Part shown: piece by piece, positions 37,894-46,327 of the stretch
Layout: each line of letters opens with the position of its first letter
Position numbering within the stretch: position 1 is the stretch's first letter
Translations under genes and position numbers: made by a program
From: Fibrobacterota bacterium
Lineage (GTDB): Bacteria > Fibrobacterota > Chitinivibrionia > Chitinivibrionales > Chitinispirillaceae
Direction of reading: 5' to 3'
Assembly: GCA_023459055.1 (NCBI GenBank)
Contig: JAEWVR010000031.1
Span: 62,001 to 126,000, forward strand
DNA: 64,000 nt
Notes under the pieces: generated by a model
The model's database searches: none
What the model was told of the DNA's origin: nothing
The model's input: only the letters and a program-made list of their open reading frames with translations

Positions 37894-39950
37894 AATGCTC
37901 CTGTCGGACAGGCATCGATGCATTGATCCATGCATTCGCCCATCGCTGTATCCATCGGTTCACCGAAGGGGGTATCGACGAAGAGGTCGGAGCCGCGGTT
38001 GAGGAAGGTGAGACCGGAGCACTCTAAAGCCTTGTCCCCTGGAAACGCGCCCCCAAAATCCCCCGCAGGGGGACTTGAAGAATGGAGAGGTAAAACCTGA
38101 TCATTTACATTTTCAAAGTCCCCCTGCGGGGGATTTTGGGGGCGCGTTTTCGATAGAGGGCGCGTATTTAGTGGGCGAGATTTTGTAATCCCAACACACC
38201 GACCACACAAAATACACTTCCCCGGTTCATAAACAAGCCCGTTTGGAAAGATTCGTCGTTCCGATTTCAGCGGTTTATCCCATAGTGACAGGTCGTGACC
38301 TGTCACTGGCTGTTGAGCACCGTATTCAGCGGCATACCGTCTCAGATCGCATGCTGATTTTTTGCCGCAATCACACTGTAAACATTGGGCAGCCATTTCG
38401 GAAACGATAGAGACAGGTCGCGACCTGTCTCTATCGTTTGGTTCGAGGGATTCCGATGTTTTCGCTGGGATAGATTCAGCAAACCGCTGCAGATCATCAG
38501 TGGACATTTTGCTCATGTATGAATTAAACACAGGTAGGGATAGCTCGTGACCTGTCCCTACCTTGTCAGTCCCAATTTTTGGATTTGATATTGAAATTTG
38601 CGAATTTCGATTTTCAAAGTCCCCCTGCGGGAGCCCTGCCGAGGTGGGATTTAGGGGGCGTGTCCCTGCCGGTGCCGAATTTTTTACCATCAAAAAACGG
38701 TGTATTGCAAAAGCGGCTTTCGTGCTTTGACCAACGGTTCGGCTGGAACTTTTACCCAGTATGATCGCACCACCAATCGCAAATACACCATCAACGGATG
38801 TTGCAAATGTCCCTTTGTGCACATCAATTCCCCGCTCTGTGCAACTGATCCCCTGCTGTTCAATCCATTGTGTCGATTGACTTCCGCAGGCAATAACTAT
38901 TGCATCGAAATTAGCTGTCAGCTCCTGTAGTGAGGTTACCTCTTTATCAAATTGAAATGTGACACCGCACTTTCTGATCTGATCGATTTCATATTCAAAT
39001 ATTGCTGCGGGTAGTTGATGCTCGGTACAATAGGTACCAACGGCGGGTCGGGAATTCTTTTCTATTACAATACATGCATGACCCAGACAGGACAGATGAT
39101 ATGCAGCGGTTAGTCCTGCAAGACCAGCACCCACAATAGCAACATTTTTGCCCGTAGAGGGTAAAATAGTTGGTGCTGAATATTCAGGTGAATTCATCGC
39201 TGTAACAGCAGCAAATTTATGAAGTTCCCTTATAGAAACCGCTGAATCAACCTGTTTTCTGCGGCATCCTTTCTCGCAGGGAGCTAAACAGATATGTGCA
39301 AGTACAGCAGGAAATGGCATCGCTGCACGTGCCGCGCTGATCATACCTGCACTGTTGCCGGTTATAATAGCTCTAATCATCTCCGGAATATCAATAGAAC
39401 ACGGGCAAATTCTCGTACAGGGCGCTTCACAATCACCATTATGATGACTCAGCAGCAGCTCCAGTGCCTGCCTGCGTATTTTGAAAACCTCGTCGGTACT
39501 ACATTCAACAACCATTCCCTCCTCAGCAAGCGCCACGCATGAGGGTACAAAACCATTACGTCCTGATAATTTTACTGCGCAGACAAAACAGGAAACCGGA
39601 GGTTCGATTTGCCTCTTAGTAAATTCCGTACCACGGAATGCACCTTCATCTCCTGCTCCCCCTCTCCTATGGGAGAGGGGGCCGGGGGGTGAGGTCTCAG
39701 TTAATACCGCGCCCCCTAAATCCCCCGCAGGGGGACTTTGAAAATGTAAATGATCAATTTTCAGTTCTCCATTCTTTAAGTCCCCCTGCGGGGGATTTAG
39801 GGGGCGTGTATCCAGGGGGCGTGTATTTAGGGGACGCGTCTCAAAAAAACACAACGTCGGAATATCAACACCCACCTTCCGTGCAGCATCAAGCAGCGTC
39901 GTCCCATCATCAACTTCAACTGTTTTTCCATCAATTGTCAGCTTAATCAT
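37878..39950 (-). CDS. NuoG/GltD-like iron-sulfur flavoprotein interrupted in frame by palindromic repeats
   Basis: The order is: [2Fe-2S] ferredoxin start (DGTTLLDAARKVGVDIPTLC, C34; then CFVC 121-124 and C138), a Cys-rich region (CEAPCTRICPCSIDIPE), a GltD-like dinucleotide-binding fold (NVAIVGAGLAGLTAAYHLS) and C-terminal cluster sites (CLQCDCGKKSAC, KCILCGRCVG, CIDACPTGAL). This is the architecture of NuoG-related subunits fused to a glutamate-synthase-like FAD domain, used in NAD(P)H-linked dehydrogenases. Residues ~38-82, ~86-99, ~430-447, ~463-473, ~504-517, ~548-556 and ~602-636 are encoded by repeat sequences, with the frame kept throughout. The first block lies between C34 and C121, which normally are about 11 residues apart. 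Function after insertion is uncertain. Confidence 0.85.
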   Translation of the reverse strand: MIKLTIDGKTVEVDDGTTLLDAARKVGVDIPTLCFFETRPLNTRPLDTRPLNPPQGDLKNGELKIDHLHFQSPPAGDLGGAVLTETSPPGPLSHRRGGAGDEGAFRGTEFTKRQIEPPVSCFVCAVKLSGRNGFVPSCVALAEEGMVVECSTDEVFKIRRQALELLLSHHNGDCEAPCTRICPCSIDIPEMIRAIITGNSAGMISAARAAMPFPAVLAHICLAPCEKGCRRKQVDSAVSIRELHKFAAVTAMNSPEYSAPTILPSTGKNVAIVGAGLAGLTAAYHLSCLGHACIVIEKNSRPAVGTYCTEHQLPAAIFEYEIDQIRKCGVTFQFDKEVTSLQELTANFDAIVIACGSQSTQWIEQQGISCTERGIDVHKGTFATSVDGVFAIGGAIILGKSSSRTVGQSTKAAFAIHRFLMVKNSAPAGTRPLNPTSAGLPQGDFENRNSQISISNPKIGTDKVGTGHELSLPVFNSYMSKMSTDDLQRFAESIPAKTSESLEPNDRDRSRPVSIVSEMAAQCLQCDCGKKSACDLRRYAAEYGAQQPVTGHDLSLWDKPLKSERRIFPNGLVYEPGKCILCGRCVGITKSRPLNTRPLSKTRPQNPPQGDFENVNDQVLPLHSSSPPAGDFGGAFPGDKALECSGLTFLNRGSDLFVDTPFGEPMDTAMGECMDQCIDACPTGALWKVK
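38045..38146. repeat. Palindromic element PE1, copy D, inside the NuoG-like gene
   Basis: Arms 38045-38077 and 38113-38146, here with CCCCAAAATCCCC instead of CCCCTAAATCCCC in both arms, so the two arms changed together. It encodes residues ~602-636 of the protein, between the two halves of a C-terminal [4Fe-4S] motif region. Confidence 0.92.
38284..38307. repeat. Palindrome family PE3, copy 1
   Basis: AGTGACAGGTC and GACCTGTCACT are perfect arms around a GT centre. It encodes the TGHDLSL segment of the NuoG-like protein. Confidence 0.8.
38402..38439. repeat. Palindrome family PE3, copy 2 (perfect 38-bp palindrome)
   Basis: Nineteen bases ending GACAGGTCG are followed directly by their perfect reverse complement CGACCTGTC..., with no loop. 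The core GACAGGTCGCGACCTGTC matches copies 1 and 3, while the outer bases differ. Confidence 0.85.
38532..38563. repeat. Palindrome family PE3, copy 3 (degenerate)
   Basis: AGGTAGGGA pairs with TCCCTACCT; the inner part GATAGCTCGTGACCTGTC is the same core with two changes in its left arm. Three such palindromes lie within 280 bases of one gene. Confidence 0.7.
38611..38662. repeat. Palindromic element PE1, copy E (single long-variant arm)
   Basis: Only the right arm is present (TTTCAAAGTCCCCCTGCGGG then AGCCCTGCCGAGGTGGGATT and TAGGGGGCG), in the long form also seen in copies B and I. It encodes RPLNPTSAGLPQGDFEN in the NuoG-like protein. A matching left arm is not found next to it. Confidence 0.8.
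39656..39682. repeat. CCCCCTCTCC hairpin element (PE4)
   Basis: CCCCCTCTCC (39658-39667) pairs with GGGAGAGGGGG (39671-39681) over a 3-base loop, followed by GCCGGGGGGTGAGG. It encodes SPPGPLSHRRGGAGD in frame, a phrase known from palindromic repeats of other bacteria. Confidence 0.75.
39707..39840. repeat. Palindromic element PE1, copy F, inside the [2Fe-2S] region of the NuoG-like gene
   Basis: Complete arms at 39707-39742 and 39776-39808, followed by two further partial arm ends (AGGGGGCGTGTATTTAGGGG and ACGCGT) up to 39840, as though end pieces had been added in tandem. Translated on the minus strand it gives TRPLNTRPLDTRPLNPPQGD and, from the other arm, SPPAGDLGGA. Confidence 0.9.
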
Positions 39951-39963
39951 ATCATTCCCATAC

Positions 39964-40058
39964 TCGCCCCCTAAATCCCCGCAGGGGGACTTTGAAGAGT
40001 TAAAAGGCTAAATTTCACTCTCATTCATCAAGTCCCCCTGCGGGGGATTTAGGGGGCG
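39964..40058. repeat. Palindromic element PE1, copy G
   Basis: Arms 39964-39995 and 40027-40058 around a ~30-base spacer. It lies between the NuoEF-like and NuoG-like genes, and the last ~12 codons and the stop of the NuoEF-like gene are inside its right arm. Confidence 0.92.
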
Positions 40059-42450
40059 TAGAATTAGTATCAACTACATTTTTCGCTACAATGTTAACAG
40101 CATCGGCCGGACAGCTCGATTTGCATACATCACACCTGATACAGAGTGAGTCATCTATGGTATGCTGCTGATACGGAGTAAACGGTATCGCTTTGACCGG
40201 GCATTTTTGAGAACAGATCGTACAGCCGTTGCAATTGCTATCAATCGTGTACCGTATCAGATCTTTGCATTTGCCTGCAGGGCATATTCCCTTCAGATGT
40301 GCCTCATATTCATCTTTAAAATAGCGCAGCGTGGTAAGTACCGGATTGGGGGCCGATTTCCCGAGACCACAGAGACTGGCATTTTTAATCGACTGTGAGA
40401 GGTCTTCAAGCATGATCAGATCATCAGCACAACCTTTGCCTGAACAGATTTTATTGAGGATGCCAAGCAGTTTGAGCGTTCCGATCCTGCAGAAAGTGCA
40501 GCGGCCGCAGGACTGATTCTGAGTGAAACTGAGAAAATACCGGGCGATATCAACCATGCAATCCCGGTCATCAAGTACCACCATTCCCCCCGAACCCATC
40601 ATCGCACCCGCTTTGACAAGTTCCTCATAATCAACCGGAATATCACTCATTGATGCAGGAATACAACCCCCCGATGGACCTCCGATTTGTACCGCTTTGA
40701 ACTTCTGGTCATCTGCTATTCCCCCGCCGATCTCCTCGACGATTTCCTGGATGGTCATCCCCATTGGTACTTCAATAAGCCCGCCATACCTGATCTTCCC
40801 TGCAAGCGAGAATACCTTTGTTCCATGGCTTCCATCAGTGCCGATTGATGCAAACTTCTGAGCTCCATTCCGGAAGATCCAGGGAACACAGGCAAAGGTC
40901 TCGCAGTTGTTGATAAGGGTCGGCACTCCCCATAATCCTTTACTTGCCGGATATGGCGGTTTGAACCCGGGTGTTCCACGTTTACCTTCGATAGACCTCA
41001 GCAGTGCAGTTTCCTCACCGCATACAAATGCGCCGGCTCCTTCGACTACCCTGAAATCAATGGAAAAGGTGGAGTTTAAGATGTTATTTCCGATCACCCC
41101 CTGCGTTCTGCAAACGTGGATCGCATGACGAATTCTTTGCAGCGCAAGCGGATACTCCGAACGGATATAAAAAATAGCCTCATGAGCACCCACGGCAATC
41201 GCGGCAATAATCATCCCTTCAATAACACGGTACGGATACGATTCAAGCAGCATGCGGTCCATAAACGCACCCGGATCACCCTCATCACCGTTACAGATGA
41301 TATAGGTTTTGCTCCCTGCATTTTCCTGTACACGTTTCCATTTAAGACCGGTAGGAAAACCTGCACCACCTCTGCCCCGTAAACCGGATCCGGTTATTAT
41401 GTCGATTATCTGTGATGGTTTGTATTCATGTAAACATTTCTTCAGTGCTTCGAACCCGTTTTTTCTGAAGTAATCATTGATATCTGATGGATCAAGTGCA
41501 CCATACCATTCACTGGCGATATGTACCTGTTTATCAAGATATCCCTGAACCGGTTGCTCCTGTGTGTCAAGCCGATACTGGCTGATTGTGCTGTCGGAAC
41601 TCTCCCCTTTGAGCAGTCGTTCTGCCTGATGCACCGTCCATTTCTTTAATTTATCGGTAAAGTGTGATGGTTTGAAATGCTTAAGGATGATTCCGGTTAC
41701 ATCATCGGGATATACTTTGGAGTAGAAAGAGGTTTTCCTGCCACTTCTGATCTCAAGCAGCGGAGCCCGATGACACATACCAATACAGCCAACAGGTTTC
41801 ACCGAAACCGGAAGATTAAAACGGGAAACAGTCTCCTTGGCAATTGCAAATATATCAGCACTACCTCCCGCAGCACAGCATGATCCAACCCCGATCCTAA
41901 TCTCCTGATCATTGGAATTGCCGGTGACCGGAATGTTTACATCCGCAGGTGATGTGCTCTTCTGTTTCTGTAAAAAATTGTCGATAACGTCAGGTATCGA
42001 TGATGTGGTCAGGTGGCCATAGGTAATCGAATCGATCTGCACCACCGGAGCGAGTGTGCAGCACCCGAGACAGGAAACTTTACTTAGCGTGAACAATCTT
42101 TCCGGGTCAGTATCAGAATCTTTATCACACTTTAAATGCCGGTGAAATGCGTCGTAAATAAGATCCGCACCCTTGACATGGCACGCGGTCCCTACACATA
42201 CGCTGATAGTATGTTTTCCGGCTGGTGTATGACGGAATTTGTCGTAAAACGTGGAAACACCACTAACCGCAGCAGGCGCAATACCGGTCTTACTGCAAAG
42301 GTATTCAAGTGCCGCGCGGGGCAGATAATTAAATCTGGTCTGAATTTCCTGAAGCAGCGGTATGAGCTTGTCCTCATCGCGGCCAACATTCGTGATCGTC
42401 TCGTCAAGCCATAAAGTATCCGCTGATTCCAATACACCCTCTGAATTCAT
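40021..42450 (-). CDS. NuoE-NuoF fusion with extra ferredoxin domain (NADH-oxidising subunit)
   Basis: The 809-residue chain has a NuoE-like thioredoxin-fold [2Fe-2S] domain (~25-160; CVGTACHVKGAD and CLGCCTLAPVVQI) and a second thioredoxin-like [2Fe-2S] domain (~190-275; GSCCAAGG, GCIGMCHRAP). NuoF follows: GRGGAGFPTGLKW for FMN, NGDEGDPGAFMDR for NADH, an SLBB region and SCGRCTFCRIGT for [4Fe-4S]. Two C-terminal [4Fe-4S] sites end it (CNGCTICSQKCPVKAI, CIRCDVCKSSCPADAV). This matches HydB/HndC-type subunits of NAD(P)-dependent hydrogenases and formate dehydrogenases. The last residues TPPKSPAGGLDE are repeat-encoded. The start overlaps the upstream propeller gene by four bases. No catalytic hydrogenase gene is in the window. 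Confidence 0.9.
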   Translation of the reverse strand: MNSEGVLESADTLWLDETITNVGRDEDKLIPLLQEIQTRFNYLPRAALEYLCSKTGIAPAAVSGVSTFYDKFRHTPAGKHTISVCVGTACHVKGADLIYDAFHRHLKCDKDSDTDPERLFTLSKVSCLGCCTLAPVVQIDSITYGHLTTSSIPDVIDNFLQKQKSTSPADVNIPVTGNSNDQEIRIGVGSCCAAGGSADIFAIAKETVSRFNLPVSVKPVGCIGMCHRAPLLEIRSGRKTSFYSKVYPDDVTGIILKHFKPSHFTDKLKKWTVHQAERLLKGESSDSTISQYRLDTQEQPVQGYLDKQVHIASEWYGALDPSDINDYFRKNGFEALKKCLHEYKPSQIIDIITGSGLRGRGGAGFPTGLKWKRVQENAGSKTYIICNGDEGDPGAFMDRMLLESYPYRVIEGMIIAAIAVGAHEAIFYIRSEYPLALQRIRHAIHVCRTQGVIGNNILNSTFSIDFRVVEGAGAFVCGEETALLRSIEGKRGTPGFKPPYPASKGLWGVPTLINNCETFACVPWIFRNGAQKFASIGTDGSHGTKVFSLAGKIRYGGLIEVPMGMTIQEIVEEIGGGIADDQKFKAVQIGGPSGGCIPASMSDIPVDYEELVKAGAMMGSGGMVVLDDRDCMVDIARYFLSFTQNQSCGRCTFCRIGTLKLLGILNKICSGKGCADDLIMLEDLSQSIKNASLCGLGKSAPNPVLTTLRYFKDEYEAHLKGICPAGKCKDLIRYTIDSNCNGCTICSQKCPVKAIPFTPYQQHTIDDSLCIRCDVCKSSCPADAVNIVAKNVVDTNSTPPKSPAGGLDE

Positions 42451-44138
42451 TTTGCACCATCAATTCTGAAAAGGTGCTTCTCTCCTCTAATAATCATAAA
42501 ACCGTCAAGGATTGCAGGTGTGCAAACTGCAGGTTCACCCAGTGATGGAGCACCTATCAAAGTATAGGTCCCTGATGCTTCAATGATCTGCATAACCCCT
42601 TTTCGATCCAACAAATAGACATTCTTACCTGATATAACGGGTGATGCATAAAAACCGGTTTCAAACTCCTCCACCCAGTATTCTTCTCCACTTGCCGTAT
42701 TCAGACATGTGAGTGTACCGTCGTCTGATGGAAGAAACAGCAGTGAATCCAGTGCAACCAGACTCGGCGAATTAGGAAGCTCCCCATCCTCGTATTCCCA
42801 GATTATCGGTGGTACTCCAAGGGAGTCACTTTTTGTAATATCAATTCCAACCGCTTTTGCATTGACGTTGGCAGCAAATACTTTCCCCGCACTGAACGCG
42901 GCAGAGGGCCCGACCTCTCCATAAAGGCAGGAATGCGACCACAGCACTGCCCCTGTTGATGGGTTATACGAGGTGACAAATTCATTATCGGTAAGGATCA
43001 GCTCATAGCGATTGCCGGTATTGATACAAATCGGTGATGACCACGAGAGAAGTGTCCTCTTAACTTCCCACACCGTTTTCCCGCTGGCACCATTCATCGC
43101 ATAGAGCGTACCTGCCTCATTCTGATCGTATTGCACAAAAAGTAGGCCGTCATGGGTTATCAGTGATGATGAATGCCCGTAATGATTCTCTGGCAGCCCC
43201 AGATACCGTGTCCAGACCGGTTTTCCATCAAGGGTAAGTGCAACCAGTTCACCGGTTGCAAAAATTGCATAGACCCGAATGCCGTCACAGGCAACCGTTG
43301 GTGCAGCAAAACCAGTTTCTTTACTTACTTTAGGGATAGCAATGGGGCGATCGGTATCAACTTTAACGACATACCGCCACGTGAGCTTACCGGTATTGAC
43401 ATTGACACAGTATACCTCACGCAGCTCTTTCGATCCACCGGTAACAAAAATCCTGTCTTCCCAAACAACTGGCGAACTGTTCCCCGGAAGCTCCAGGGCG
43501 GTTTTCCATTTGATTCCCGTCATTTTGGCACCATCCCAGGACGTGGGAGCATTGGTAAACCGGGCAATTCCATTCCCCCCCGGACCTCTGAAATTGCACC
43601 AGTTCGCGTCAATCTGTTTATCTGAAACCTGTTTTTCAGTATTTGATACTGATCCGGGTGCAAGGCTTTTTTTTGTAAAGACTCCGAGAAGTAACAGCAT
43701 GATAAATATAGAAATACCACCGTACGTTACAGCTTTACGTGATCGGGTCTGCTGTGTCCACCATGATGCAATTTCACCGGGAACACCGGGAAGTGGAGGG
43801 AAAAGCATCTCTTTTAGTTTCCAGCACAGGAGAAATATCGCAATAGCAGCGATAAAGAGCACAGCTCCAAACCGCATCTGTTCCATGGATGTAAAAAAGG
43901 CTTTACGCGCCAGGAGATCAAACGCCCTTAATTCTTCTTTTAGGCTTTCATTGGTGGGGTCTTTCTCAACGCGCTCGATAAGCTTTTGAAGAGCCGGACT
44001 GTTTATGGGATCATGAATTCTTGTTTGAATAAGCGTTGCTGCAAGCAGAATACCCATAATCGCCGCGAATATCCCTGATGACCACATTACCCCGCGGAGG
44101 ATCTGCTTTGTGGCTTCTTTGTTAATTGTTGTTTTCAT
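42447..44138 (-). CDS. Membrane-anchored PQQ-like beta-propeller protein 2
   Basis: The 563-residue protein has three hydrophobic segments near the N-terminus (~18-38, ~85-106 and ~133-152), then WCNFRGPGGNGIARF, the FRGPGG signature of this propeller group, and about seven blades with repeats such as VNVNTGKLTWRYV and LNTASGEEYWVEEF. The propeller would face the periplasm. No heme motif is seen. Its stop overlaps the NuoEF-like start by four bases, which ties the propeller to the cytoplasmic redox subunits as one operon. Confidence 0.82.
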   Translation of the reverse strand: MKTTINKEATKQILRGVMWSSGIFAAIMGILLAATLIQTRIHDPINSPALQKLIERVEKDPTNESLKEELRAFDLLARKAFFTSMEQMRFGAVLFIAAIAIFLLCWKLKEMLFPPLPGVPGEIASWWTQQTRSRKAVTYGGISIFIMLLLLGVFTKKSLAPGSVSNTEKQVSDKQIDANWCNFRGPGGNGIARFTNAPTSWDGAKMTGIKWKTALELPGNSSPVVWEDRIFVTGGSKELREVYCVNVNTGKLTWRYVVKVDTDRPIAIPKVSKETGFAAPTVACDGIRVYAIFATGELVALTLDGKPVWTRYLGLPENHYGHSSSLITHDGLLFVQYDQNEAGTLYAMNGASGKTVWEVKRTLLSWSSPICINTGNRYELILTDNEFVTSYNPSTGAVLWSHSCLYGEVGPSAAFSAGKVFAANVNAKAVGIDITKSDSLGVPPIIWEYEDGELPNSPSLVALDSLLFLPSDDGTLTCLNTASGEEYWVEEFETGFYASPVISGKNVYLLDRKGVMQIIEASGTYTLIGAPSLGEPAVCTPAILDGFMIIRGEKHLFRIDGAK

Positions 44139-44320
44139 AGTTGTTTTTGTATGTTCCTTGTATCTTGTGCTTATTCAAGTGCTTATTCTTTTGCCCAATT
44201 CTCATTCCCCTACTGTCCTGACTCTGTATATCCTGGCCCACTTAACCTCGTACCCCTTGGAAGACTTGCCTCTCTCCCTTAGTCGTTCTTTTCCTCTATT
44301 GCCTTCTTCCCCCTGCATCT

Positions 44321-44419
44321 CTCGCCCCCTAAATCCCCCGCAGGGGGACTTGAGGAATGATATGAAAAATCAACACCTTAACTCTTCAAGTCCCCCTGCG
44401 GGGGATTTAGGGGGCGCGC
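44321..44419. repeat. Palindromic element PE1, copy H
   Basis: Arms 44321-44354 and 44387-44419. The NapH-like gene ends inside it: its last residues RPLNPPQGDLKS and the stop at 44378 are element sequence. Confidence 0.92.
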
Positions 44420-45742
44420 TTTTTCGGAGCGAGCATTTTCAGGCACCACCTCTTTATTCAACGGACAAAACCGAAAACACCGTCCGCAGCTTATGCACTC
44501 ACCATGATCAGCACTATATTCCGTTTTCTTCTTCTGCATTGAGAGTCTCAGGAGCATGAGCCCGATAACCGCTGCCGCATACGCGCCGAACAGCAGTGAA
44601 CCGAAACGGATTTCGTTTCTGGTTTTTGATGCATCCTTGATAAGTTCAGGTGCAGCACTCCTTGCCCTGAATGTTTCACTTTCAATGGTTGATGCACCTG
44701 CAGCCCCTCTATCTTCACTGACTATCTGTTCTGCAAGTTTCACCTTGGGATGTTTTGATGAGAAAAAATCCCCGCCAACCCATCCCCCTGTTGCTCCGGC
44801 AATAATCAGAAGGGGCAGAAAAACAGTGTATAACACGATGCGGCGTACAGATCTGGTTCGCTTCTCCTGTGCAGGTTCGCCTGACGGAAAACGGATAGCA
44901 TTCACGGGACAGGAATTTTCACAAAGCCTGCAGTTGATACAGTTTTCTTTCGTGATTTTTACATTCCACTTTGAAAGCGATGACATCCATTGCAGCAACA
45001 CACCGTAGGGGCAAAGAAACCGGCAGTATGGACGTGCTACAAAGAGTGCAATTCCAAGGATAATCATCGTTAAAATCAGCATCCCAGGTGGAGAGCTCAG
45101 TCTGAATATACCAACAAAGGGATCAAGCCTGCAAATTAGAAATCCGGATCCGGTTGCTGCAAACAGCACCGCAGCACCAAGAAAGATATGCGGTATAATT
45201 TTTAAAGGCGCTTCAACCGCTGATGGCAGCTTTAACGGTTTGAGAATAAAAAGTTCCTGAACAGCTCCCAGCGGACATACCGATGAACAAAAAACCCTTC
45301 CGAAGAACAGTGCAAAAAGCAGTGGTAGCGTAAAAAAAAGTATCACCGTTAAAGGAAGTACATGCGAATGATCAAATAGCGCCGCTGAAATATTCTGGAT
45401 AGAGCCGATTGCACAGATACACCCTTTCCGGTAAAATCCGAAATACAGTATCGAACCGATTGTCAGAAGAAGAATACCTTTTCGGGATCGTTTCTTAAGC
45501 GAGAGGTATGCTGCAAGCGATAGCGCAACGAATAACACTGCGACATCAACATAGTAGAGTATTTCCGCCCGTGCTGCGGGAAACTGTGTCTGAGGCAGTG
45601 TATAGCCGTTTTGAAATTCAGGGCGGGGAAAACGGTCAACCGCACCCGAAAGTCCTTGTAAAATAACAAGTATACAAAGAGCCTTTAAAGTGTAGCTTTT
45701 CAAAATAAGTAGTGCAGTTTTCGAACAATGGTAAGCATTCAT
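44378..45742 (-). CDS. NapH/NosR-type membrane ferredoxin (polyferredoxin)
   Basis: The 454-residue membrane protein has about seven hydrophobic segments and two CxxxCP sites of the NapH/NosR/CcoG group: RVFCSSVCPLGAVQE (~150-164) and YCRFLCPYGVLLQW (~237-250). These are followed by a [4Fe-4S] motif CINCRLCENSCPVNAI on a cytoplasmic or periplasmic loop. A final helix at ~385-403 leads to CISCGRCFRFCPLNKEV. NapH-like proteins take electrons from quinol and hand them to a periplasmic ferredoxin partner, here the NapG-like protein encoded three bases upstream. The C-terminal 12 residues come from repeat copy H. Confidence 0.85.
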   Translation of the reverse strand: MNAYHCSKTALLILKSYTLKALCILVILQGLSGAVDRFPRPEFQNGYTLPQTQFPAARAEILYYVDVAVLFVALSLAAYLSLKKRSRKGILLLTIGSILYFGFYRKGCICAIGSIQNISAALFDHSHVLPLTVILFFTLPLLFALFFGRVFCSSVCPLGAVQELFILKPLKLPSAVEAPLKIIPHIFLGAAVLFAATGSGFLICRLDPFVGIFRLSSPPGMLILTMIILGIALFVARPYCRFLCPYGVLLQWMSSLSKWNVKITKENCINCRLCENSCPVNAIRFPSGEPAQEKRTRSVRRIVLYTVFLPLLIIAGATGGWVGGDFFSSKHPKVKLAEQIVSEDRGAAGASTIESETFRARSAAPELIKDASKTRNEIRFGSLLFGAYAAAVIGLMLLRLSMQKKKTEYSADHGECISCGRCFRFCPLNKEVVPENARSEKARPLNPPQGDLKS

Positions 45743-45745
45743 TGG

Positions 45746-46327
45746 TCAGGATGCCTCTCCGTGTTTTGCGATATTTGCGCGGTTTACCGAAACACGCTGG
45801 TACGCGCCTGCCGGGCAGTTTCGTGCGATACTGCATTCGTTGCATCCGACACAAACCGAATGATCAACCTGCAGATACAGCGATCCGTTACCAAATGATG
45901 AACAACCCTTTACGCATTTTGCACATCCGATACACAGCGCAGCATCAATCCGGTATTCATAAAAAGGATCCTCGATAAACGTTCTCTTTATCGCACCGGT
46001 AGGACAAAGCTGATTTTCTGCTGCGGTGGTCAGTGAACGTGCGTTTGGCCTGTGAAAACCGCCGCAAAGTTTGCAATACCCGCATACATCATACGCATGA
46101 ACACATTTTACCGCTGATGGTGTCAGGACGCACGTCGTGGCACAGCGGCCGCATTGGACACATTTTGATGGATCAATCTGCCATACTGATACCGTGTCTT
46201 TGCGACGCAGAAAACTGAACAATCCTCCCCCAATAGCCGACAGAGCAAGAAACCGTCCGGCAGTCCTTAAAAAATTGCGGCGGGATTCTTCAGGAGTTCT
46301 TTTTAAATTGTCTGATTGCTTTTTCAT
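45746..46327 (-). CDS. NapG-like Tat-exported ferredoxin with four [4Fe-4S] sites
   Basis: From the ATG at 46327 the product is 193 residues. The N-terminus SRRNFLRTAGRFLALSAIG is a twin-arginine signal, so the folded cluster protein is exported. Cluster motifs are CVQCGRCATTC, CGYCKLCGG with a partner Cys-Pro (LCPTGAI), CIGCAKCVKGC and CVGCNECSIARNCPAGAY. This matches NapG and related periplasmic ferredoxins that work with NapH. It overlaps the upstream NHL gene by 38 bases and is followed after three bases by the NapH-like gene. Confidence 0.85.
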   Translation of the reverse strand: MKKQSDNLKRTPEESRRNFLRTAGRFLALSAIGGGLFSFLRRKDTVSVWQIDPSKCVQCGRCATTCVLTPSAVKCVHAYDVCGYCKLCGGFHRPNARSLTTAAENQLCPTGAIKRTFIEDPFYEYRIDAALCIGCAKCVKGCSSFGNGSLYLQVDHSVCVGCNECSIARNCPAGAYQRVSVNRANIAKHGEAS

